DNA of 19,606 bases, taken from NCBI GenBank assembly GCA_003118195.1, contig BEXV01001046.1:16828-36433 (forward strand). Reading direction: 5' to 3'. A program made the position numbers and the translations under genes. Numbering within the stretch: position 1 is the stretch's first letter; every line of letters starts with the position of its first letter. Shown here in pieces: positions 1 through 7,731 of the stretch. This DNA is from Hemicentrotus pulcherrimus. Lineage: Eukaryota; Echinodermata; Echinoidea; Camarodonta; Strongylocentrotidae. Under the pieces are notes generated by a model that saw nothing but the letters and a program-made list of their open reading frames with translations, had not been told where the DNA came from and did not search any database.

Positions 1-21
1 GGGGGGGGGGGGTGGCTGCAA

Positions 22-35
22 GGGGCACGTGCCCC
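22..35. repeat. GC-rich palindrome at the window edge, after a G12 run
   Basis: GGGGCACGTGCCCC is a perfect 14-bp palindrome centred on CACGTG, nine bases after twelve G residues at 1-12. It looks like the end of a dispersed repeat cut by the window boundary; similar G-rich GGGCA/TGCCC sequence occurs near 13800. Confidence 0.45.
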
Positions 36-40
36 CCATT

Positions 41-902
41 GAATAGTAGCGAAAGAAGGAAACAGGAGAATGGGAAACTCAACATTGTATCAGATGGAAA
101 ATTTATTTACACAACTGATATAGTTTCAAAATATTTACATCTCATTAAAACATTTCTAGAAATTCACATCTAAAAATCGCCATAAAGGAATAAAATTGTC
201 ATTTTTACCTCCACCACAAAACACTTTCATACTTGCAGCCTCAATAAAATATCAAATTATTAGGAATAACAATTTTCATATTCATTACATGAAAGAAATA
301 TCAATACATTTTGTGTTGTTATGTGGATGGGAAATCCATATAGCAGATTCTTGTTTTGAAGCTGCGTTTTTATGAGTAATATATTGGCTTAGGTATCGCT
401 ATTGCAAATATATACAAATTTAAAATCAGATCATTATTTGTATACCTCTAAACTTATTTCTCAAAGAATCAGCAAAAACATACTGGGTCATCTCATAAAG
501 ATGCTTCTTATGATAGTTATAAAAATCTCCCTGAGCCCAAAGCAAGCCCTCGAAAAGAATTAATCAATATTATCCCTTGGCACGGGCTAAGCTTATCCCT
601 GTAAAGGAGGATTATCCAAATCGATGTCAATGCCAATGTCATCGTTTGGAATTGTAAACAAAATCCTTCAGAAGGGTGCGATGTAACTCAGACGCTGTTA
701 GGATGGTAGGTAAAGATTTTCCAACACCAAGTTAGGCACATAATATTCTAATTGCCACAAATCACCAGGCCGTGTTTTGTTTTGTTTTACACATCACGAT
801 TTTACATTTTACATAGCAGTTTAGTATTGTGAATAGTGATCATTTATCAGTACACGATGTAGGGATAACAATATATTTCAAAAATTACAATTCATTCATC
901 AT
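41..902. other. Non-coding AT-rich stretch
   Basis: I see no exon, RNA gene or repeat structure here. Open frames are short and lack recognisable protein features. Confidence 0.6.
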
Positions 903-1067
903 CCTGGGCCCCGTCTTACAAAGAGTTGAGATAAATCTCAACATGGCAATGGCCTATCAAGATCATCGTTACATGCGCGTATTGTACAGCACGCGCACCA
1001 TCAACCAATGAGAACCGTTGTTTCAAAACTGCGATCGATCGCAATTCTTTGTAAGACGGGGCCCTGG
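903..1067. mobile_element. 165-bp MITE with 26-bp terminal inverted repeats
   Basis: The ends 903-928 and 1042-1067 are inverted copies with two mismatches, built around GGGCCCCGTCTTACAAAGA. They are flanked by TCATCAT on both sides (896-902 and 1068-1074), a 7-bp target duplication that may be 8 bp with one change. The inside holds more symmetry: GTTGAGAT-AA-ATCTCAAC at 925-942, TGCGCGT/ACGCGCA at 974-997, and the 14-bp palindrome TGCGATCGATCGCA at 1030-1043. There is no coding capacity, so it must be a non-autonomous element mobilised in trans. A 7-8 bp duplication fits a hAT-type transposase, but the superfamily is inference. Confidence 0.8.
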
Positions 1068-1129
1068 TCATCATGGTAACATAGTTCTGAAAGGTTTTTA
1101 CAGACAAAGGGATAATAAATTGATGAGAG

Positions 1130-1495
1130 GGATATATATTGACAAAAGAAGAACAAAAACCTACAGTAAGTTTTTAACAAAAGTGAGAGGACAAGGAGAG
1201 AAAGATGAATATTGAATAAGAGCAAAGAAGAAAGAGGGGGAGAGAAAAGAGAACTAGATAAAAAGAAAAAGAAACAAGAAGATTAAGAAGAAATGCGAAA
1301 GAAAAGGGGATAAGGGGAGCATTAAGGGAGGGAGAGGTAGAAAATGAGAGAGAAAGAAACGATGATAGAACAATAAGCAAAAAAGAGAGAGAGAGGGAGA
1401 CAGGGAGAGATATTAGGTCGTATTGAGGAGACGTGGAAGAAAGGGAGAAGATAAAACGAAATGAAGTGAAATAGTTTTAGAAAGAGAAAGAAAAT
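1130..1495 (+). repeat. Purine-rich (GA-rich) tract
   Basis: About 370 bases are strongly biased to A and G on the plus strand, including AAAGAGAGAGAGAGAGGGAGA near 1380-1400. It is an imperfect GA/GAA simple repeat with no coding features. Confidence 0.75.
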
Positions 1496-1578
1496 ATATA
1501 CATTTACAGATCAGATAAAATAAACAGCGTATAATGCACGAAACTACAAACTTATAGCAGGAAAAGGTTTTTGGGATT

Positions 1579-1579
<1 letters not shown>

Positions 1580-1635
<56 letters not shown>
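1580..1635 (+). repeat. (AAT)n microsatellite
   Basis: About 18 uninterrupted AAT/ATA units, followed directly by GATAATAG and the hairpin repeat at 1646-1690. Confidence 0.95.
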
Positions 1636-1637
<2 letters not shown>

Positions 1638-1645
1638 TAATAGTA

Positions 1646-1690
1646 GCGCTTTTCAGGACCGCAGGCACCCTCAAAGCGCTTTACATATAT
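1646..1690. repeat. Short AGCGCTTT...AAAGCGCT inverted repeat next to the AAT tract
   Basis: AGCGCTTT and AAAGCGCT form an 8-bp stem around a loop of about 20 bases; TTTACATATATATA follows. A similar AAGCGCT-plus-AT tail ends the SINE at about 17090-17123. This layout, with an AAT tract at one side, looks like the 3' tail of a retroposed element. The family is not identified. Confidence 0.5.
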
Positions 1691-2242
1691 ATATTATTGC
1701 GAGGAATATTATGGACTTATTATATGTCATTGATTCAGTAATTCTTGAAGCTGTACGAAATTAAAAGAAAAACTTAATAATATTTACTTTACGTTTGATT
1801 TCATCATAACAGAATTTTCCTTCAAAATGAGTTTATATTACCGTGAGAAACACGATCGGGAGAATTCTGTGAGATGTATAGTGCTGTCATATGTATTACG
1901 AAATGCAATGCAACGATTAGGAGAAACAATCTAACAGAAAACATCTTATAAAATGCGATTATATGTTATATGGTAATTCTAGGGAAAATGAATGTTACTT
2001 CCTATTTCAAAACACATTTTTGAAATCACACAATGTTATCTAAATATGACAATTAAGGATAGTGCGTAAAACATCTTTCCGTCATATCATTATTACCTGT
2101 ACAATGTAAACAAATCGACCATTATACTTGCTTCAACGATATTTAATTGTGTAAATCATTTGAAGTATCATGAATATTACGACTACGTATGACCAAGTGG
2201 TATGACTTAACTTAAAAGGAGCATATGATATTAAACATTGAT
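1691..2242. other. Non-coding AT-rich stretch
   Basis: No reading frame, RNA gene or repeat that I can support. Confidence 0.6.
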
Positions 2243-2320
2243 AAAAAAAAAAAAAAATCATGGGCGTACTTGCAAAGGTTTGCCAAGGGAGGCAATGGGG
2301 GTTGTATTTCCCCGGTGAAT
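2243..2320. repeat. Poly-A run followed by a GC-richer repeat fragment
   Basis: A run of A residues from about 2243 leads into TCATGGGCGTACTTGC and then GGTTTGCCAAGGGAGGCAATGGGGG. The composition differs from the flanks and resembles G-rich dispersed fragments seen in many marine invertebrate genomes. It is probably a fragment of a dispersed element; no target duplication was found. Confidence 0.35.
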
Positions 2321-3140
2321 GACGTCAGTGACTACAAAAAAATCTACTGACGGTCAAAATTTCCATTTTCCAAGCATTATAGATAATGCTTAAATTCAAT
2401 TGTACTCTAATGAATGAAAAAGGCAATATCTCGATTTCATTAACCTCACATGTAAAGACGGTTGATTTGCTACAATGTAATGTAATGTTATACGATCCAG
2501 TTCAATCCAAAATATTAATAGTTCAATATGTTCAAATGACTATTTTCTTGTTATATAATATCCTTTTGCAAAATGATACAAAATGTTGTGCATTGACAGT
2601 GTGAGGAAGACACAGAGGCTTGACAATGTGTCATCAAATATTTATAACTCATGACATGTATTTCCGTAAAAGCCATAAACGATATTTAGCTGCTGGCAGC
2701 AAGTATATACACCAAGATGAGAATGTAGACACATTCCTTACTGTTACTTCGAGTGCGTGTGCGTGTGCGCGCGTTGACAACACGAATTCACCTTTCACCT
2801 AGAATTCATCTTTCCCCACAAATTTTCCCCCAGGTGCCTGCGTAATAATTTTGTACATAGTATAATATAGGCCCGTTCACACCATCAGTGCGATTTGGAT
2901 CGCGATAAAAAAAAGGGGGAATATGCGTCGTTTACACGTGTCAATTTAGTGCACATTGGGTCGAGATTGATTTTCCTTTTGGCAACCATTCACACACAGG
3001 GAGAATCAAATTCAATCATTTTATTTTTTATTTTTACAATTTCATATTTTAAGCACACGCTACCGTCGACGAGCACACGAACACCATTTGCAAAATACAA
3101 ACGCAAGCGTGCACGACACGACATTGTGCTTCTGTGCACA
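2321..3140. other. Non-coding stretch with an alternating purine-pyrimidine tract
   Basis: No gene is recognised. GTGCGTGTGCGTGTGCGCGC at about 2755-2774 alternates purine and pyrimidine and could adopt Z-form DNA. A sequence reading GGCCCGTTCACACC near 2871 looks like a transposon end, but I find no partner. Confidence 0.5.
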
Positions 3141-3145
3141 CCCCC

Positions 3146-3176
3146 ACACGCACACACACACACACACACACACACC
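3146..3176 (+). repeat. (CA)n microsatellite
   Basis: About 13 CA units after CCCCCACACG. Long open frames through this region on both strands are produced by the repeat and are not genes. Confidence 0.95.
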
Positions 3177-3735
3177 TCGAAACTGCGCCGCTGCAGTTTT
3201 CGGCAGACTCTACATACAAATTGCCATAGAACAGTATTGTACAAGCCAAAAAAGGAGCTTCCACCAAATGACATAGCATAACTGAGGCCATTATGTATTG
3301 TAAGGTTTCTGGTACCAAAGGTTAAGACAATTGAGTATTTGGACAAAATAATAGAAAAGAGAAAGATAATGACTCTGAAAGGTGTTAAAGTTAAATTAAA
3401 TTACGATTTAAAAAAAACATTAAAGTAGAGTCAGACACGAAAAAGTGATTGTATTAAAGTAATATTTTCTGCAAACTCTTTCTATTATTATGATTATACT
3501 ACCTGGGCAGCAATTCCTAGTTGGACTCAAACATTGTGGAGAGCCATTTGTAGCCTTAAAATAAAATAGATTCAAAAGCAGAAGTCAATTATTTTAGACT
3601 TTTCATAAATTTATCATCAAGAACGTGAAATATCCTCTGTAAAAGACAATATGAATGATTTGAATCAATATTTCATGCTTTTAAGACAACTTTTAAAAGT
3701 TACTTTCAAAGATGCTAACCGCTTCCCATAATTGT
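3177..3735. other. Non-coding AT-rich stretch
   Basis: No gene, RNA or clear repeat seen. Confidence 0.6.
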
Positions 3736-3790
3736 TAAGTCCAACTTAAAGAGTTAAGTTCGACTTATAGGATCTTTGTAAAACACCCCC
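3736..3790. mobile_element. Decayed end of a second MITE family
   Basis: TAAGTCCAACTTAA (3736-3749) and TTAAGTTCGACTTA (3754-3767) are inverted 14-mers with one mismatch. They are followed by GGATCTTTGTAAAACACCCCC. The TTTGTAA-then-CCC terminus parallels the end of the 903-1067 element. The opposite end is not in the neighbourhood, so this is a truncated or badly decayed copy. Confidence 0.45.
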
Positions 3791-3796
3791 TTGAGA

Positions 3797-4554
3797 GTGA
3801 GCTCTAGATATTATCATGCCAGAAAGTGACAACTTCGAAAGAGACGAGAAAGAGGATTGCGTAGGTAGAATGAGGGCTTAATATGCAAACCAAATTGGAA
3901 AAAATGCAAGGATTTCGATTGAGAAAGATAGCACTTGAAATCAAAGGAATACACAATCAGAAACACAGGGATGTAAAATCGCTATTTTCAAATAGAAAAA
4001 TAATATATACACTATAATCATATTTAGCAGGATTGTCCATATTTATACAATTCAAAGCTACATTTTCTTTCCATACCTTCGTAATTAGTCGTCCAGATAC
4101 GTGTTGTTGTTTTTTTTTATAGCTTTTATATTAGATCAGAATTACCAACACACCTTTTTATCTTCTCGTGAAATAATATCTTATTCTATACATGAACTTT
4201 TCGATAGAACTGTTGTTCGTTTAGTTTCTTTGGTGGATGCAAGTTTCTATATTGCATTGATGTGCTTACAGCTGTATAAACTGGCTAAAATGCAAACTGT
4301 CTTGTACTTAAACGTTGGCAGGGTTGATATCCTAATAAATAACCGCATTTCCCCCTGTGATCGATTTATTCTGTTTTTCTTTCTGAATTCATACATGCGG
4401 CAAAGTCGGTAACATTGACTAATAAATAATAAATGTATTCCAAATGATATCCTGATTTATAAGGTTATTAATCATTATGACGAGTGCTTTTAGCAATTTC
4501 AGTGCAGTTAATCCTGACATTTAGATTTTTTTCTTGAGTACCCACTTTGATTTT
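3797..4554. other. Non-coding stretch with an unconvincing open frame
   Basis: An open frame of about 103 codons at 4101-4412 (+) starts at GTG, not ATG. It begins in a T-run and has no motif, signal for splicing or similarity I recognise. I treat it as chance. Confidence 0.55.
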
Positions 4555-4940
4555 TATGGTCTGTACTATGAAATGGAGTAACAAACGGCCTTTCTCCAAA
4601 TGACCACATTAAACTGGATAATACCGGTTTCATTTTAATGTCTTAAGATATATCATAAATAAAAGCATACATTTCGCCATTTATGACCTTTAGTTGTGAG
4701 ATGAAGTGACAAATTATGTCTCCCAAATGATCACATTAACTGACCGATACCGATTTCATGGGGATTGCATTAGATATAATGAATAAGAGAATAAGCACAC
4801 ATTATGCCTTTTGATGATTTTTTTTATGCGATTTAGAAACAAACGGCCTTCCACATCGACAATATTAGACTGGTTGAATCTGGTTTAGTCAGCTTAGCTT
4901 TATAAAATATGAGAGAAAGGCATTATGTGCTTATACAATT
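4555..4940 (+). repeat. Three divergent tandem copies of a ~127-bp unit
   Basis: Units start near 4560, 4687 and 4815. Anchors are AAATGACCACATTA at 4598, AAATGATCACATTA at 4725 and a weaker match at about 4853, giving spacings of 127 and about 128. Copies 1 and 2 also share ATACCGGTTTCAT/ATACCGATTTCAT, and copies 1 and 3 share AACAAACGGCCTT. The third copy is bracketed by an inverted pair, ATAAGCACACATTATGCC at 4791 and GGCATTATGTGCTTAT at 4919. It is an old satellite-like or transposon-internal array. Confidence 0.75.
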
Positions 4941-5318
4941 TACTTGTAAACTTTATTTTGGCGTGACGGATATAATCACACCATTTAACTATGTTTTATA
5001 TTGAAGGTACAATTGATTCTATTACTTTTCATTTCTTGTAAATGAAAACGCGCATCCTTCCGCCAAAAAAGATAACATTTAAGTTACAACGTGTTTTAAG
5101 CGTATTATTAGACTTTCTATTTTTTGCTATCATTTGGTATTCAGCCACTTTCTTACGTACGTAGTTAATTTATTGCTTTTTAGAATGAAATTGCATTTGT
5201 TTTTTTCTGAATTGCAGATAAGCATGGCCCTGTATTGATTTCATTTGTTCAAAAAGGAGCTAAAAGCTTCACATATGCTGGTAAATGGTTCTTAATGTTG
5301 TTGATCTTTGACCTCCGG
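4941..5318. other. Non-coding AT-rich stretch
   Basis: Nothing recognisable. Confidence 0.55.
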
Positions 5319-5346
5319 CTCTCTCTCTCTCTCTATATATATATAC
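5319..5346 (+). repeat. (CT)n(AT)n compound microsatellite
   Basis: CTCTCTCTCTCTCT runs directly into TATATATATATA. Confidence 0.9.
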
Positions 5347-5557
5347 TTAACTCGACTAAACGATCCTACGCATTGCATTTGATCAGCATAAAATTGAGGA
5401 ATTCTTCATTAAAGAAAGCTCCATTGATAATAAAATAAACATTCATTATAGCATATGGATTGAGCCAAAACAAACATTTCTATACTCATAAGACACTTTT
5501 ACAGTATTTCAGATTCAAATCTACATCTACTGAATAAATTAATATAATCCCAAATGC

Positions 5558-5924
5558 ACACGAGGCGTCATTTCGCGGACGCAAGACTGACGCAACGACT
5601 GACGCAGTCTTTGAACGCTTTGACGCACCATGTGACAGTTGCGTCAATCAAAAAAGTGAATGCAAAACACACAGTGCAAACATTGAATTGACTTAAATGT
5701 ACATGTGTAAGGGCCGATTTCCTTCGAAGGCACAACTTACTTTGCACGCACAAATTCTTTCTTTTTTTTACCATAATAATGTGTACCAGATGGCCGTCTG
5801 GATTACTAGACTATGCTGAGTGCATTCCATAGGTTCTGTACTGATTCTTATCTGTGCCCGTAGACTAGGCATGAAAACCGCATGACTAGTGCAAGTAATG
5901 TCGCAATCAGATGGCGCCTCGTGT
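5558..5924. mobile_element. Candidate 367-bp inverted-repeat element with a TGACGCA cluster
   Basis: ACACGAGGCGTCAT (5558-5571) and ATGGCGCCTCGTGT (5911-5924) are inverted copies with one mismatch. Near the left end TGACGCA occurs three times within about 45 bases (about 5588-5627), and its complement TTGCGTCA follows near 5639. The right end abuts an odd palindrome CTCGTGT-A-ACACGAG (5918-5932). I could not find a target-site duplication, so a non-autonomous transposon is only the best guess. Confidence 0.4.
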
Positions 5925-6082
5925 AACACGAGCTTCACGTACATACATTATTGTAAATCGTTCATCGACCTTACATATCCACTGATCTAAACCCATTGAA
6001 GATAATTACAGGGAATACGTATTATAATGTTGTGTACAAACCAAACAACTCAGAACAATAACTGTGTAAAGAGCAATGCCTC

Positions 6083-6099
6083 TGACCTTTTTAAGGTCA
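6083..6099. promoter_or_regulatory. Everted AGGTCA half-site pair (ER5-like palindrome)
   Basis: TGACCTT-TTT-AAGGTCA is a perfect 7-bp inverted repeat with a 3-base spacer. Read as nuclear-receptor half-sites it is an everted pair spaced by five bases. It lies about 630 bp from the DR1 at 6726. It could also be a chance palindrome. Confidence 0.3.
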
Positions 6100-6725
6100 C
6101 ATTAAAGTACAAATCCCTATATAGAGTGGGTTTTTATATAATAATATATATATATATGTTTTGTCTCTTTAGCCAAATCATCCAGAGTCATAATGCATTA
6201 GATGCACTAATCCAACAAAGAACTTCTACTCGTTATGCTCGTGTAAAATCAGTTAAGACCCTAAGATTCTACTTTAATGTTAGAGGATATTAGTCATTGC
6301 CGTTCTAGCTCTGAGTAAATATGATTGTATGTTGGTCTCTGGCTCCATATTAATGTTTTTGTTTTGTTTTAATAGGAGTTATGAATAGAAGCACAAACAT
6401 TACAGGAACATACCACGTGAATGTTTGAGCAAAATCTTATAAACCATGAGTTGTAATGTCGGAATAACTTAGGTTATATACTACAGGTAACATATCTTAT
6501 GAATTTATCTCTTGGTTAACAAATATAGTTCCTAAAATTTGAATGTAGATAATTATAGTAATCTCGGGTAAAGTTCCCCTGTATGACATTCAAACATTGC
6601 TATATCAATATGATAGAATTCCATCAATGACAAACATCACTCTCAAACTGCAGCTATGTAGGACAAACGTGGAGGAAGCTCATGCAGACTAACATATAAA
6701 CATTTAACTAGTGCAGTGTTCCCAG

Positions 6726-6738
6726 AGGTCATGGGTCA
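6726..6738 (+). promoter_or_regulatory. DR1 nuclear-receptor-type motif
   Basis: AGGTCA-T-GGGTCA is two direct half-sites spaced by one base, the DR1 form bound by RXR heterodimers, HNF4 and COUP-TF. It lies 220 bp beyond the receptor stop codon. The match is exact; function is inferred only. Confidence 0.45.
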
Positions 6739-6864
6739 ACACATCTGTCACGACACACCTCCTTTATGGTGTCTTTTAACACTAAGCAAAACTCGCTGGT
6801 CGTCACTCTGGGAGCTAGTACTGTCTTCGGAGAGGCCTTTAACCTGCGCCAGCTTGCGTGCAGA

Positions 6865-6887
6865 TGACCTATTTTGACCCTTGACCT
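6865..6887 (-). promoter_or_regulatory. Triple nuclear-receptor half-site (DR1 plus DR4 spacing)
   Basis: On the minus strand, AGGTCA-A-GGGTCA (6887-6875) is an exact DR1. A third AGGTCA (6870-6865) follows four bases later, giving DR4 spacing to the middle half-site. Together with the DR1 at 6726 it also forms a 16-bp inverted repeat with two mismatches. Function is inferred. Confidence 0.45.
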
Positions 6888-6960
6888 CGCTCGTGGTTAC
6901 TACTGAGTTTAAATCGCCTTTGGCTCGCCCTCTATCGCCATCAGTGTCCGCGCACGATTG

Positions 6961-7731
6961 TTACGCTTGCGCTGCGTCGATATCTCCGACGCGCGTGGAA
7001 TTCCCGCGTAATCTGTGCATCAGACTTCCGCTGCCCCCGCTTGAATTTTTACTACAGTTTCTAGAAAAGCCGTTCTCCACGTCGTTACTGACCTTTTGCT
7101 CAAGGTTCATACTATTTCTTATGGGGGGCAACGCAGAACGGTTATTATTATTGCTACTGTGGTTTAAACTACTCCCGATTTCATGTTTGTTCACGTCATT
7201 TTCGAAGCCCTTGTTCTCCTGCGGGCCCGTACGCGTGGGGCTAGCCGGCGGGGCCGAACCCTCGCTTGTGACGTTGCCCATGGAGTTGGTTCGCGTGTTG
7301 CTGCGCGTCCGGCTCTGCGTGAAGATATTGAGTTCGTTCTCGTCCACGAAGTAGAGCGCGTAGATCTTGACGACGAAGAGGCAGATGATCGTGACGGTGG
7401 CGTTGATGATGAGGCCCAAGGCCGAGTAGCTGGCCTTGTACACGGCCTCGTTGGTCGTGAAGAACGGCGGGGCGAAGGAGGAGAATACCACCAGACTGCT
7501 GAACACACAGAAGGTGATGAAACGAGATTCGTTGTAGTTCTCCGGAAGTTTCCGCGTGACGAAAGCGAATATGCAACAGACGATGATGAGACAGATCTCC
7601 CAGGTCAATGTGCCTATGACCTCGATGTCGTCTTCCGCACACGTAAGTTCGATCTTATTAACGTTGACGTCGGGCATCGTGATCTCGACCGCAGGTGGGA
7701 TGAGTATGAACCACACAGATGACCATACAAT
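6961..7731 (-). CDS. Class C GPCR (mGluR-like), terminal coding exon: TM4-TM7, tail and stop
   Basis: This exon adds 256 residues and a TAA stop, giving a partial protein of 643 residues. It starts in phase 0 with IVWSSVWF after a pyrimidine-rich CTCTCGTCTAG acceptor and completes TM4. Counting on from the previous exon, Cys418 in extracellular loop 2 should pair with Cys329 before TM3. TM5 is about 427-444. Intracellular loop 3 is TRKLPENYNESRF, the most conserved class C motif and a G-protein contact region. TM6 is about 459-477 and TM7 486-508. The tail of about 130 residues is rich in Ser, Asn and Arg, with SSNNNN and APPASPTR. I see no Homer-type PPxxF and no C-terminal PDZ motif (it ends in DIDAAQA). 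TM6 has Phe where mGluRs have Trp, and TM7 ends in VVKIY in place of PKxY. The TM-coding part is much more GC-rich than the flanks; the overlapping antisense frames are by-products of that. Confidence 0.93.
   Translation of the reverse strand: MVWSSVWFILIPPAVEITMPDVNVNKIELTCAEDDIEVIGTLTWEICLIIVCCIFAFVTRKLPENYNESRFITFCVFSSLVVFSSFAPPFFTTNEAVYKASYSALGLIINATVTIICLFVVKIYALYFVDENELNIFTQSRTRSNTRTNSMGNVTSEGSAPPASPTRTGPQENKGFENDVNKHEIGSSLNHSSNNNNRSALPPIRNSMNLEQKVSNDVENGFSRNCSKNSSGGSGSLMHRLRGNSTRVGDIDAAQA

Larger units (their letters stand above)
6368..6960 (-). other. Putative 3' UTR of the receptor gene
   Basis: This is the sequence directly downstream of the receptor stop codon on the minus strand. 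No canonical AATAAA is visible in the first 600 bases. The nearest weaker signals are ATTAAA at 6373-6368 and again at 6278-6273. The extent is therefore a guess; the transcript could end earlier or run on. Confidence 0.35.

Noticed and set aside
2895..3346. Open frames of 118-128 codons on both strands
   Set aside because: They run through the CA microsatellite (His-Thr and Val-Cys repeats), and the plus-strand frame starts at TTG; no domain seen.
4101..4412. Plus-strand open frame of 103 codons
   Set aside because: GTG start in a T-run, AT-driven composition, no recognisable motif.
6027..6293. ATG-initiated plus-strand open frame of 88 codons
   Set aside because: Crosses an AT dinucleotide repeat (Ile-Tyr run) and shows no known motif.
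7183..7722. Long plus-strand open frame (179 codons) opposite the receptor's last exon
   Set aside because: Antisense by-product of a GC-rich coding exon; Arg/Asp/Glu-biased with no domain, while the minus strand has clear receptor motifs and splice sites.
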